From Prevotella sp. CAG:732 (lineage in GTDB: Bacteria; Bacteroidota; Bacteroidia; Bacteroidales; Bacteroidaceae): DNA of 17,392 bases. This document shows, one piece after another, positions 6,765 through 14,227 of this stretch. The translations under genes and the position numbers were made by a program. How positions within the stretch are numbered: position 1 is the first letter of the stretch; the number at the start of each line of letters is the position of its first letter. Below the pieces are notes generated by a model, which ran no database searches, was not told the origin of the DNA, and saw only the letters and a program-made list of their open reading frames with translations. The stretch lies in the NCBI GenBank assembly GCA_000436035.1, contig FR893214.1, positions 1-17,392 of the forward strand, read 5' to 3'.

Positions 6765-7571
6765 ATGGAAAGCAAGTTGAAAATGATATTGGCCATTGTC
6801 AACAACAAGGGTGGGGTTGGCAAGACCACAACCGTGCAGAATCTAGCTGCCGGTATGCTTCGCAAGAACAAGAAATTGAGAATCCTCGAAATCGACTTGG
6901 ACCCTCAGTGCAACCTCACGCTTCTGAATCATGCTCCAGAAGGGTGCGCCACTATCTTCGAATCTATGATAGAGTGCAAGGGATTGCCAATCTATAAGTC
7001 AGAGATTGGGGTGTATTATGTACCTGGTTCTGCCAAGATGCAGGATGTGGATCCATTCTTGCAGAACACCGGCGCTCCTAGACAAGTGCTGGGAGCGTGC
7101 ATCAACAGTGATTCGATAGATATGACGGGTGAGGGCATCAAAAATCCGATCGACTATTTCGATTACATCTTCATTGATTGTCCTCCAGCCTTGTCGCAAT
7201 CCACCTATAATGCCATGGTGGTGGCGAGCCATCTCTTGGTGCCAGTCCAGATGGAGGGTCTGTCTGTCAATGGTTTGGCTGCCATCCTTGGAGCAATGAA
7301 TGAGGTGAAAAATGGTCGTTTCGCCTTGAATAAGGATTTGGAACTCTTGGGGTTGTTACCAGTCATGTTGGATGAGAGGCCACGTATCGTGCGTCAAGCA
7401 TTGGCTTATCTAAAGGAAAGCTATGGTGATGCAGTCCTGAAACATGGCATCCGCCGCTGCGTGAAGGTGAATGAGGCACAGACAGAGATGACTGACCTTT
7501 TCCACTATTCGCCTTATTGCACGGCAGCCATCGACTATAGTGAGGTAATCAAGGAATTGTTTAATCTTTAA
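6765..7571 (+). CDS. parA: ParA partition ATPase (type Ib)
   Basis: A 268-residue Walker-type ATPase that would segregate replicon copies over the nucleoid. It has the deviant Walker A motif KGGVGKTT (15-22) with the signature Lys15, the Walker A' region IDLDPQCN (43-50) and Walker B YIFIDCPP (134-141). It lacks the long N-terminal DNA-binding extension of type Ia ParA, so it belongs with the short Ib/Soj-like class. Start at 6765; an alternative ATG at 6783 (MILAIVNNKGG) would also keep the whole ATPase fold. It is divergent from rep and 7 bp upstream of the small partner gene, so the two form an operon. MinD or conjugative-element ParA are other possible relatives, but the paired small gene and adjacent Rep favour partition. 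Confidence 0.9.
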   Translation: MESKLKMILAIVNNKGGVGKTTTVQNLAAGMLRKNKKLRILEIDLDPQCNLTLLNHAPEGCATIFESMIECKGLPIYKSEIGVYYVPGSAKMQDVDPFLQNTGAPRQVLGACINSDSIDMTGEGIKNPIDYFDYIFIDCPPALSQSTYNAMVVASHLLVPVQMEGLSVNGLAAILGAMNEVKNGRFALNKDLELLGLLPVMLDERPRIVRQALAYLKESYGDAVLKHGIRRCVKVNEAQTEMTDLFHYSPYCTAAIDYSEVIKELFNL

Positions 7572-7578
7572 AGCTTAA

Positions 7579-7857
7579 ATGATTATGGCAAAGGATTTTC
7601 GTGCGGCATTCAATAATATGAACCAGGCAGTTCGTCCTGGGGTAGGGGAGTCTCAGCAAGTTCCAGCACCAGCAGCTCCGGTGGTTAAGGAAAAGAAGAT
7701 GAAGGCGGTAGAAAGGCGAGCTCAGTTGCATGGTGTTCAGACCTACTTGAACGATGAGGAGTATGAACAGTTGATGCTCACCAAACTGAGAACGAAGAAG
7801 AAATTTGAGGAAATCTTGCATGATGCTTTGGTGCAATACATGAAGAATCCATCGTAA
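7579..7857 (+). CDS. small ParB-like partner, probable ribbon-helix-helix
   Basis: A 92-residue protein, probably the centromere-binding partner of ParA. The first 40 residues are flexible (PAPAAP and similar) and begin MAKDFRAAFNNMNQAV; in type Ib partners the N-terminus contacts ParA and stimulates its ATPase. Residues 52-88 (GVQTYLNDEEYEQL, then KKKFEEILHDALVQYM) predict a short strand followed by two helices, the ribbon-helix-helix pattern. It follows parA by 7 bp, so it is cotranscribed. The start may be ATG 7579 or 7585 (MAKDF). It should bind the TTTGCA repeats upstream and perhaps the hairpin at 7935. The fold is inferred from pattern and context, not from a close match. Confidence 0.72.
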   Translation: MIMAKDFRAAFNNMNQAVRPGVGESQQVPAPAAPVVKEKKMKAVERRAQLHGVQTYLNDEEYEQLMLTKLRTKKKFEEILHDALVQYMKNPS

Positions 7858-7934
7858 GTCTTTGATATGCAGATAGCTAACTTGAAATGTTGTCAAGATG
7901 GCATTAATGAATGTGTGGATGCACAAATGCAAAT

Positions 7935-7968
7935 AATCCGTCATGCAAAAATGTTTGCATGACGGATT
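7935..7968. terminator. perfect 15-bp hairpin carrying the TTTGCA motif
   Basis: Arms AATCCGTCATGCAAA (7935-7949) and TTTGCATGACGGATT (7954-7968) pair perfectly around the loop AATG. It lies 77 bp after the ParB-like stop and could end the par transcript, though no T-run follows. The stem holds TGCAAA/TTTGCA, the motif crowding the parA upstream region, and further copies (ATGCAAAT at 7928-7935) precede it, so it may also be a partition-protein site. Confidence 0.6.
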
Positions 7969-7983
7969 AAATCACAGTATAAT

Positions 7984-8124
7984 ATGACTATAGAAGAAAT
8001 CAAAAGCAGAAAGGAAGACCAAACCTTTGACTGCAAGAGCATACAGATAGACCCGAAAGCATTGGCAGTACCTATTGATTTAAATGAAAAAGTTCCAAGT
8101 GGCATTTTTCCACTTGGAACTTGA
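7984..8124 (+). pseudogene. AlbA_2 (Schlafen-type) DNA-binding protein, 5' fragment
   Basis: An ATG-initiated frame of 46 residues begins MTIEEIKSRKEDQTFDCKSI and continues QIDPKALAVPI. This is the characteristic N-terminus of Bacteroidetes AlbA_2 / divergent-AAA-type transcription regulators, which normally continue VAMANADGG and run for 200-500 residues. Here homology stops after AVPI, and the frame runs into the terminator of the carboxylesterase gene before TGA at 8122. The deletion point is therefore near 8078. It is a remnant; a functional 46-residue peptide is unlikely. It marks the right edge of the replicon module. Confidence 0.75.
8087..8120 (-). terminator. carboxylesterase intrinsic terminator
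   Basis: An 11-bp stem, GTTCCAAGTGG (8092-8102) with CCACTTGGAAC (8110-8120), is followed on the minus strand by a U-run (AAAAA at 8087-8091 on the plus strand). It lies just past the esterase stop at 8129. Confidence 0.85.
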
Positions 8125-8128
8125 TGGT

Positions 8129-9670
8129 TTATTTTCTTTTTGCCTTGAAGAACTCCTCGAAGAAGTCCATCTGCTTTTGATTTTGTACAGGCCCCAAATG
8201 CAGTCCTTCCTTCATGATCATCACCGTTGGCTTACCTTCTTGATAGGTAGTCCAGAATGGAAGGCTATCCCCATTTGGGTTGCCTGTCTTTGTGAAGTTG
8301 ATCCAGTAGCGAGACATCATTTGCTCCATGTGTTGCTCCGTCTCGGTCATCTTTCCAGAGCCAAACTTATAGCCATAGATGAAAGGCATCTCTGCCACAT
8401 GGCTGGCTCCTCCCTTGCGACTTCTTACGATGGTATTCTCTGAGTCTTGGTCAAAGTAATACATATACACCTTGCCCTTGCCAGTCTTACTTTGCAAGTT
8501 TGCCCAGGCATACGTACCCCATGCAAAGGAGCCATCACGGAAGATGTCTGATTGGGCGAAGTAGGTTTCTTCCTCTGTCTTGGCAGGATAGATGCTCAGT
8601 ACTTTATCAGCCCAGCTGCCATATACCTCATGGATTCTTTTCTCGTAGTCGCTCACACTGATAGGGCGGCAGAACATGCTTCCTTCATCGCTGTTAGTTC
8701 CGATGATAACATTCACGTCATTGTAGTTCCCCTTCTCATAAAGCTTGTACTGGTCATCTGTGATGCTGTAGCCATCCACATTAGGCCAGAAGGATTCCAT
8801 GGCGGTATTCTTCACGATGTCCATGAAAGGAACTTTTCTGAGTTGCTTAATGTTCTTTACTTTAAGTTTTTTTTGAAGTGCCAGTCCGCTTGCCTCTGCT
8901 GCTTTAGTTGTGAGCATGGCGGTGTTGCCGTTTCTTGCTTCACCCACTGGCCAGAAAGAACCGCCGCTTTCGCTGATGGCTCCTCTGAAGAGTCCCTTGG
9001 CAAGTGGAGAGGCGCATAACATACTTACCGAGATACCACCTGCTGATTCGCCTGCAATGGTAATCTTGTCAGGGTCTCCACCGAAGGCAGCGATGTTGTC
9101 GTGTATCCATTTCAAAGCCATCACCTGGTCAAGTATGCCATAGTTGCCTGATATGTTCTTGCCAGATTCCTTGCTAAGTTCAGGATGTGCCATGAATCCC
9201 AAGGCTCCCAAGCGGTATTCTATGCTACAATAGATGATGCCTTCCTTGACAAAGCTTTCCTGGGTTCCACTATAAGAGCCTGTGAGGAAGGCTCCTCCAT
9301 GAATCATGACAAATACCGGGAGTTTGTCATCCTTGTTCTTGGCAGGTGTTTCCACACTGAGGTAAAGGCAGTCCTCACTCATGCCCAGCTCACCACCATT
9401 CTGGTTCGGGTCGATGGGCTGTGGTGGACGGTCTCCCCATTTGTCTGCCTTGAATACTCCCTTCCAAGGCTTCTTGCTCACTGGGGCTTTCCATCTGAGG
9501 TTACCCACTGGTGCTTCTGCGTATGGGATTCTCTTGTAAAGGGCGAATCCTTCATGTTCCACACCTTCTATTTCTCCTTGCTCCACTGTAGTTTTTTGCA
9601 GTTGAGCATTTGCTGCCGATAGACAAAAGAGTGCCAAAGCGGCTGTAAGTAGATGTCTTTTCATTCTCAT
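8129..9670 (-). CDS. secreted type B carboxylesterase
   Basis: A 513-residue serine ester hydrolase of the COesterase (type B carboxylesterase) family. The N-terminal signal peptide is MRMKRHLLTAALALFCLSAANA, cut before Gln23, so the enzyme is periplasmic or secreted. Landmarks: the N-terminal GFALYKRIPYAEAPVGNLRW block, SEDCLYLS (98-105), oxyanion HGGAF (124-128), nucleophile elbow GESAGG (207-212, Ser209), acidic triad member Glu329 (SDEGSMF) and His424 (GASHVAEMPF). All catalytic residues are present. Relatives cut small esters or acyl groups from plant material or xenobiotics; the substrate here is unknown. Start 9670 (MRMKR) or 9664 (MKR) gives nearly the same signal peptide. It is transcribed alone, with its own -7 box and terminator. 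Confidence 0.92.
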   Translation of the reverse strand: MRMKRHLLTAALALFCLSAANAQLQKTTVEQGEIEGVEHEGFALYKRIPYAEAPVGNLRWKAPVSKKPWKGVFKADKWGDRPPQPIDPNQNGGELGMSEDCLYLSVETPAKNKDDKLPVFVMIHGGAFLTGSYSGTQESFVKEGIIYCSIEYRLGALGFMAHPELSKESGKNISGNYGILDQVMALKWIHDNIAAFGGDPDKITIAGESAGGISVSMLCASPLAKGLFRGAISESGGSFWPVGEARNGNTAMLTTKAAEASGLALQKKLKVKNIKQLRKVPFMDIVKNTAMESFWPNVDGYSITDDQYKLYEKGNYNDVNVIIGTNSDEGSMFCRPISVSDYEKRIHEVYGSWADKVLSIYPAKTEEETYFAQSDIFRDGSFAWGTYAWANLQSKTGKGKVYMYYFDQDSENTIVRSRKGGASHVAEMPFIYGYKFGSGKMTETEQHMEQMMSRYWINFTKTGNPNGDSLPFWTTYQEGKPTVMIMKEGLHLGPVQNQKQMDFFEEFFKAKRK

Positions 9671-9698
9671 ATTTGGTTATTCTTGTTAGTTCAACATA

Positions 9699-9706
9699 CA
9701 AAGGTA
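9699..9706 (-). promoter_or_regulatory. -7 box for the carboxylesterase
   Basis: TACCTTTG on the minus strand, about 28 bp before ATG 9670. No TTTG at the usual -33 distance, so only the -7 element is supported. Confidence 0.55.
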
Positions 9707-9758
9707 GTGATTTTAGAAACAAATCATCCTAAAATTTCGTTTTTTTTAGGAAAAGTTA

Positions 9759-9766
9759 TACCTTTG
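9759..9766 (+). promoter_or_regulatory. -7 box for the YccF fragment
   Basis: TACCTTTG on the plus strand, 31 bp before ATG 9798. A near match (TTTC, 9735-9738) sits exactly 20 bp upstream, so the truncated gene may still be transcribed. Confidence 0.5.
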
Positions 9767-9797
9767 CCTTTAAAAAGGACAAATACAAGGAAAAGTT

Positions 9798-9944
9798 ATG
9801 AGAATTATAGGTAACTTATTATGGTGGCTCTTTGGTGGCTTGGAAGCTGCCTTTGGCTATTTTACTGGTCATGTGATGAAGTTTAACGAGCAAGTATCGG
9901 GGGCTATAGAAAGCTTCCCCATAGATAACCTGACCATGAAATGA
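9798..9944 (+). CDS. yccF: truncated YccF-like membrane protein (48 residues)
   Basis: The first 24 residues, MRIIGNLLWWLFGGLEAAFG then YFTG, match the N-terminus of YccF-family inner-membrane proteins, which usually run for about 120-150 residues with repeated hydrophobic blocks. After HVMKF the sequence (NEQVSGAIESFPIDNLTMK) is hydrophilic, unlike the family, and ends at TGA. It may be a deletion/frameshift remnant or a shortened single-span protein. It keeps a promoter-like TACCTTTG and its own ATG. It ends only 8 bp from the end of the convergent lysozyme gene, with no terminator between, so the two transcripts must overlap. Confidence 0.5.
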   Translation: MRIIGNLLWWLFGGLEAAFGYFTGHVMKFNEQVSGAIESFPIDNLTMK

Positions 9945-9952
9945 GTTTAAAG

Positions 9953-10732
9953 TCATTCTTTAATTCTGATGTCATCAAGGGTTCTGCCATCAGCAAAGCG
10001 ATTCAAGTCCACCCAATTCCATACGCCAGGCACTCTGCCATGACGGCTAAATTGCCAGATGTCATAATGTGGTTCGCCTGGTAATACAGGCTCATGGTTG
10101 TAGCTGGCTATCCAGAGATAATAGCCATCAAACTCTGGGCTGAGGTAATCCTTGAAATAACTCTCACTACAGTAGATGATTGGGGAGTGACCATAATAGG
10201 TCTTGCAAAGCTTGCAGAAGGTCTTCAGTGAGAGTTGTATCTCTTCTTTGCTCATTCCTTTGGTTCCGTCATCCTCCACATCGACCACAGGCAGGAGGTC
10301 TTGCTTATCCTCGTCATACACTGCTCGAAAGTTCTCAAACTGTAAGGCAGCAGGTGCTTTGGACAGGAAATGATAGGAACCAACAGGTATCTGATGCTTT
10401 CGGGCATAGCTAATGTTGCTCTCATACCAAGGATCCTGGATGTTGGCTCCCTCCGTGGCTTTTACGAAGACAAACTTCAATCGCTTCACTTCGCCCAGTT
10501 CATCCCAATGAATTCTGCCTTGATGATGTGAGATGTCGATACCATCATAAGAGCCAGAGTACTGCCCAGAAGTGAGGTCATGCTGTGGCCATTGTTTATC
10601 AGATGCCCTCTTGATGATGTAAGATGATACCATCCGATATGCCTCAAAGCCAATGATGAAAAGGGCGATGAGGGCAATGATTATATAAAAGGCTTTCTTG
10701 CTATAGCTGTTTTGTTTCTTTCTTTTTGCCAT
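9953..10732 (-). CDS. membrane-anchored GH25 lysozyme
   Basis: A 259-residue glycoside hydrolase family 25 muramidase, which cuts the MurNAc-GlcNAc bond in peptidoglycan. A basic N-terminus (MAKRKKQ) is followed by one membrane segment (about 14-34, FYIIIALIALFIIGF), which anchors the catalytic domain outside the inner membrane. GH25 motifs: GIDISHHQG (64-72, Asp66), FVKATEG (89-95, Glu94), GSYHF (118-122), VDVED (150-154, Asp151 and Glu153) and the terminal WVDLNRF. The catalytic set is complete. Start: the frame is open to 10804, but a perfect promoter has its -7 box at 10774-10781, so starts upstream cannot be on the mRNA; ATG 10732 fits the topology. It faces the YccF fragment end to end. 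Confidence 0.9.
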   Translation of the reverse strand: MAKRKKQNSYSKKAFYIIIALIALFIIGFEAYRMVSSYIIKRASDKQWPQHDLTSGQYSGSYDGIDISHHQGRIHWDELGEVKRLKFVFVKATEGANIQDPWYESNISYARKHQIPVGSYHFLSKAPAALQFENFRAVYDEDKQDLLPVVDVEDDGTKGMSKEEIQLSLKTFCKLCKTYYGHSPIIYCSESYFKDYLSPEFDGYYLWIASYNHEPVLPGEPHYDIWQFSRHGRVPGVWNWVDLNRFADGRTLDDIRIKE

Positions 10733-10773
10733 AATATGATAATGGAAATAGCTTCTTGTTCTCTTAAGAGATA

Positions 10774-10805
10774 CAAAATTACAGTTTTTCCTGTAGATAG
10801 CCAAA
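10774..10805 (-). promoter_or_regulatory. GH25 promoter, decides the start codon
   Basis: Minus strand TTTG (10805-10802), 20 bp, TAATTTTG (10781-10774). It matches the Bacteroidetes consensus and implies a leader of about 35 nt before ATG 10732, ruling out in-frame starts near 10804. Confidence 0.78.
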
Positions 10806-10970
10806 TACTTCTACAATTTTCTGTTTCATCATAAACATAGAAGTGTCAAGAAAAAATTATTAAAACCTCTAATTTCTATATTTTATTTTTTGTTTTGGAA
10901 CAAATATCGCTAATTTTAAAATTAAAATACAAATATTTCAAAAACATATCATTATATGAGATTAATTGAT

Positions 10971-10978
10971 TATATTTG
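10971..10978 (+). promoter_or_regulatory. -7 box for the alcohol dehydrogenase
   Basis: TATATTTG, about 65 bp before ATG 11043. No TTTG at the -33 position. It overlaps the longer open frame that begins at 10956, which argues for the later start. Confidence 0.5.
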
Positions 10979-11042
10979 CAGAAAAAATATTGACCAATTA
11001 TCTCGGATAAATTCAGTTAGAAACTTGTTTAGAAATTATAAG

Positions 11043-12080
11043 ATGAAGGCATATACATATATAAGACAAGGTGAATTTGGCTTCACAGAAAAGGAAAAGC
11101 CTGTTATATTGGATGCACATGATGCCATCGTGAAGGTTACTCTGAGCAGTATCTGTACCAGCGATCTCCACATCAAGCATGGTAGCGTTCCTCGCTCTGT
11201 GCCAGGTATTACCGTAGGGCATGAGATGGTGGGCATTGTGGAGAAAGTGGGTGAGAATGTAACCCATGTGAAACCAGGTGACAGGGTAACAGTGAATGTG
11301 GAAACCTTCTGCGGAGAATGCTTCTATTGCAAGCACGGCTATGTGAACAACTGCACATCGGAACATGGTGGTTGGGCTTTGGGATGCCGCATTGATGGCG
11401 GACAGACAGAATACGTAAGGGTTCCATACGCTACCACAGGACTGAACAAGATACCCGATTCTGTAACTGATGAGCAGGCTCTTTTCGTGGGAGACATCCT
11501 TGCCACAGGATATTGGGCAGCCAGAATCTCAGAGATTACAGAGGGAGATACAGTTCTCATCATTGGAGCCGGACCAACTGGCATTTGCTGTCTCTTATGT
11601 ACCATGCTCAAAAAGCCTGGTAAAATCATCGTTTGCGAGAAATCCAAGGATAGAAGATATTTTATCAAGCTGCATTATCCTGATGTGCAGGTTGTAGAGC
11701 CAGAAGATTGCGAATCTATCGCCAAAGAGCTGAGTGCCCATGGTGGAGCAGATGTGGTAATGGAAGTGGCAGGAGGCGAGGACACCTTCCAACTGGCTTG
11801 GAAATGCGCACGTCCAAACGCCATAGTTACCATCGTGGCCATGTATGACAAGTCTCAGGTGCTTCCTCTTCCTGATATGTATGGCAAGAACCTTACCTTC
11901 AAGACTGGCGGAGTAGATGGTTGCGACTGTGAGGAAATCTTGAAGCTGATAGAGCAGGGCAAGATAGATACCACTCCTCTCATTACACATCGCTTTCCTC
12001 TTTCTATGATAGAGGAGGCGTATGATTTGTTCGAGAATAAGAAAGATGGTGTCATCAAGACAGCCATCTACCCAGGATAA
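11043..12080 (+). CDS. zinc-dependent alcohol dehydrogenase
   Basis: A 345-residue medium-chain zinc dehydrogenase, using NAD(P) to oxidise or reduce an alcohol/aldehyde in the cytoplasm. Catalytic zinc ligands are Cys38 (SICTSDLH), His60-Glu61 (VGHEMVG) and probably Asp151 (GDILATGYW). The structural zinc loop is complete: Cys90, Cys93, Cys96 and Cys104. The nucleotide-binding loop is GAGPTG (175-180), followed by the strand KIIVCEKSKDRR; the acidic residue at its end suggests NAD rather than NADP. Start: ATG 11043 (MKAYTYIRQG) matches the family N-terminus; the upstream ATG 10956 would add 29 residues over the likely promoter. Related enzymes act on sorbitol, threonine, butanediol or simple alcohols, and the substrate cannot be fixed here. 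Single gene, no clear partners. Confidence 0.92.
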   Translation: MKAYTYIRQGEFGFTEKEKPVILDAHDAIVKVTLSSICTSDLHIKHGSVPRSVPGITVGHEMVGIVEKVGENVTHVKPGDRVTVNVETFCGECFYCKHGYVNNCTSEHGGWALGCRIDGGQTEYVRVPYATTGLNKIPDSVTDEQALFVGDILATGYWAARISEITEGDTVLIIGAGPTGICCLLCTMLKKPGKIIVCEKSKDRRYFIKLHYPDVQVVEPEDCESIAKELSAHGGADVVMEVAGGEDTFQLAWKCARPNAIVTIVAMYDKSQVLPLPDMYGKNLTFKTGGVDGCDCEEILKLIEQGKIDTTPLITHRFPLSMIEEAYDLFENKKDGVIKTAIYPG

Positions 12081-12180
12081 GATGTTTGGCTTCTCTATTT
12101 TTGCTATGGATGACTCTAACAAAGTCTGGAAAGAAATGGTTGAAGGAGCTTTAGGAGTGATTGTAGCTTAGTAAACAGAA

Positions 12181-12215
12181 AAAGGCAGATTGAATTTGGA
12201 ACTCAATCTGCCTTT
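12181..12215. terminator. bidirectional terminator
   Basis: A 13-bp stem, AAAGGCAGATTGA (12181-12193) with TCAATCTGCCTTT (12203-12215), lies between the convergent dehydrogenase and GH9 genes. On the minus strand it is followed by a U-run, so it best ends GH9 transcription. Confidence 0.8.
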
Positions 12216-12240
12216 GGTATAGGTTGTTTCCTATTTTCTG

Positions 12241-13962
12241 TTAGCTCATCCATCCCAGAAGTGCCACCAAGTAGGCATTCCAGTTGATGGCGATTTCATT
12301 GGAAGCATAGCTGCCCGTATTGTCTTGATAGCACTCGTCAGGAGCATCTGATGGGTAAGGGGGCACGAAGGCTGCGTCTTGTTTTCCTACGTTGGCTCCA
12401 CCAGCCAAGAGACCCGGTATTGGGGCTGCGATGCTATCTGCCGTGGAGATTCTGTGATGAGGGTGCATTACTGGCTGAGTGCCGAATCCTGTGAGGTAGC
12501 AGTAGCCAGTAGCATTTCTTCCAAAGAGATAGTCGATGGTGGAAAAGGCAGCATCCTTATATCGGTTGTCTTTGGATAGGGCATACTGGTACATTTGGGC
12601 GATGCCTCTTCCGGCGCACTTTTCTGAGTTGCTACCCCAGATGAAATCGCTTGCCTTGTTGCCGAATACGCTATGGAAGGATGATGTGCTGAGGGCTTGG
12701 ATATCCTGTTCACACTGCTCTTTGAGGGATTCTTTGATGGCTTCTATTGGGAATTTGTCCTTTTCTGGGGTGCTCAAGATGTCTTGGTTTAGCCACTGAA
12801 GGAGCCCCAATCCCTCCACCTGTCCCCAGGAAGGGATAGAGAAGCGGGTAGGGGCAAACTGCTTGGCTTGCTCTAAATAGGCATTTTCCTTTGTGGTGAG
12901 GTACATTTCTGTGGCTGCCCAGAAGAACTCATCCTCAGCATGATTGTCACCATAGGTTCCGGTACTGATTTTAGGTGAGAACTTTTCATTGATACCGTCT
13001 TGGTCATAATAGACAGTTGGGTTCTTGACAGCCCAAGCGTATGCTCGTTCAGCTGCTTGGATGGCTTGTTGGCAGAATTTTTGGTATTGTGGATAGGCGT
13101 TATAGATGCGTGCTGCAAGAGCCATGGTAGCTGCGAAATCAAGTGTGGCTGCCGTGCTCTTTTGCACCACGTATCTTTGCTGATGGCAGTCTTTTGGCAT
13201 CACGAATCCCTCGAAGTTAGGAGTGGTGAGCTTATGATACACCCCTCCATCCGAAGGGTCTTGCATCGTAAGCATCCATTCTAGATTGTACATGATTTCA
13301 TCGAGAAGATCAGGAATCTGGTTGGTGGATTCAGGGATATTGGTATGAATGCTATTGAAGTAATTCTGGTTGAGTTGGTAGGATTGCAGCATCAAGCCAA
13401 TGGAAAAGGCGGAGTTGACGATGTACTTGTTGTAATCACCTGCGTCGTACCATCCTTTTGGGGAGGATAGGATGGTTCTTGCTGGTCTCTCCTTGGAAGC
13501 GGCAGATGGATGAACCATCACTTCTGTGTCTAAGTGAGCGGCTTCTCTTGCGTAATCACCAGCGTATTGCTTCTCGATGGCCATACCAGAGCGTTGCAAG
13601 TAGAACGCTTTGATAGCGGCTGTGAGGGCATCTTGGTATGGTTGCTCTTTGATGGTGATGGGTTGGGAGTATTTGCCGGCTGTCAGCAAGTAAGTGCCTG
13701 GTTGGGTGATTTTACTGAAGTTGATGGTTTGGCGTTGCTTCTTGGAGAAAGGTGAAGTGGTGGTTTGAATGGCTTTGCCCTTCCACACGATGTGTCCCTT
13801 GGCATCCCTTATTTGGAATGTCTTGGATTTTGCTAATGGCTCGATGGTGGCATACTTAGCTTCTTGTGGATAGTAGCCCACTTGGTTTACCTTGATAGGG
13901 TTTTGTGCATGGCTGCCTATGACAGAAGACAGTGCAATGCATGTTAAGATGAGTTGTTTCAT
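12241..13962 (-). CDS. secreted GH9 endoglucanase with CelD_N domain
   Basis: A 573-residue inverting glycoside hydrolase family 9 enzyme, expected to cut beta-1,4-glucans such as cellulose or mixed-linkage glucan. Signal peptide: MKQLILTCIALSSVIGSHA, cut before Gln20. An N-terminal immunoglobulin-like CelD_N domain (about 20-105, beginning IKVNQVGYYP) precedes the (alpha/alpha)6 barrel. Catalytic parts: GWYDAGDYNKY (170-180, Asp173 and Asp176 for the water), GRNATGYCYLTGFG (481-494), HPHHR (500-504) and the acid Glu556 in ASNEIAINWNA. All expected residues are present and the length is normal. A Shine-Dalgarno-like AAGGAG (13973-13968) precedes the ATG. The gene stands alone, not in a SusCD polysaccharide locus. 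Confidence 0.94.
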   Translation of the reverse strand: MKQLILTCIALSSVIGSHAQNPIKVNQVGYYPQEAKYATIEPLAKSKTFQIRDAKGHIVWKGKAIQTTTSPFSKKQRQTINFSKITQPGTYLLTAGKYSQPITIKEQPYQDALTAAIKAFYLQRSGMAIEKQYAGDYAREAAHLDTEVMVHPSAASKERPARTILSSPKGWYDAGDYNKYIVNSAFSIGLMLQSYQLNQNYFNSIHTNIPESTNQIPDLLDEIMYNLEWMLTMQDPSDGGVYHKLTTPNFEGFVMPKDCHQQRYVVQKSTAATLDFAATMALAARIYNAYPQYQKFCQQAIQAAERAYAWAVKNPTVYYDQDGINEKFSPKISTGTYGDNHAEDEFFWAATEMYLTTKENAYLEQAKQFAPTRFSIPSWGQVEGLGLLQWLNQDILSTPEKDKFPIEAIKESLKEQCEQDIQALSTSSFHSVFGNKASDFIWGSNSEKCAGRGIAQMYQYALSKDNRYKDAAFSTIDYLFGRNATGYCYLTGFGTQPVMHPHHRISTADSIAAPIPGLLAGGANVGKQDAAFVPPYPSDAPDECYQDNTGSYASNEIAINWNAYLVALLGWMS

Positions 13963-13967
13963 AAAGG

Positions 13968-13973
13968 CTCCTT
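13968..13973 (-). promoter_or_regulatory. GH9 ribosome binding site
   Basis: AAGGAG, 5 bp before ATG 13962. It is notable because most other genes here show no Shine-Dalgarno sequence. Confidence 0.6.
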
Positions 13974-14073
13974 ATTAGTGATTCTTTTGGGTAGCGATAT
14001 TCTCCTTTTGGATAGTTCTCTATATCGTCACCTTAAACTAGTTACTTTATTTGTGTTTAAAGATTGTTGGATA

Positions 14074-14081
14074 CAAATGTA
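14074..14081 (-). promoter_or_regulatory. -7 box for GH9
   Basis: TACATTTG on the minus strand, about 110 bp before the ATG, implying a long leader. No -33 TTTG at the usual distance. Confidence 0.45.
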
Positions 14082-14173
14082 GCAAAAAAAAGTAGAAATG
14101 AGGTGAATCAGGTTTCATATTTAAATATTTTTGGCTAAGTGGGCTGATGCCAAAAGAAATGTTTTGCAAATTA

Positions 14174-14205
14174 TTTGGAGGTGTCGAAAATATTGTGTAG
14201 TTTTG
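14174..14205 (+). promoter_or_regulatory. glycan gene-pair promoter
   Basis: TTTG (14174-14177), 20 bp, TAGTTTTG (14198-14205); a perfect Bacteroidetes-type match with a leader of about 17 nt before ATG 14228. Confidence 0.78.
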
Positions 14206-14227
14206 CAGTAAATTGAGATTTTGAAGA

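Noticed and set aside
8084..9622. Several long plus-strand frames opposite the carboxylesterase
   Set aside because: They are antisense to a clear gene with complete catalytic motifs and show no domains.
12082..12171. 29-residue frame (MFGFSIFAMDDSNK...) just after the dehydrogenase stop
   Set aside because: Too short, no recognised family, no ribosome site; it could be a decayed gene end but I cannot support it.
13963..14227. Possible small gene between GH9 and the transferase
   Set aside because: Minus-strand frames here overlap the transferase promoter and start and have no recognisable features.
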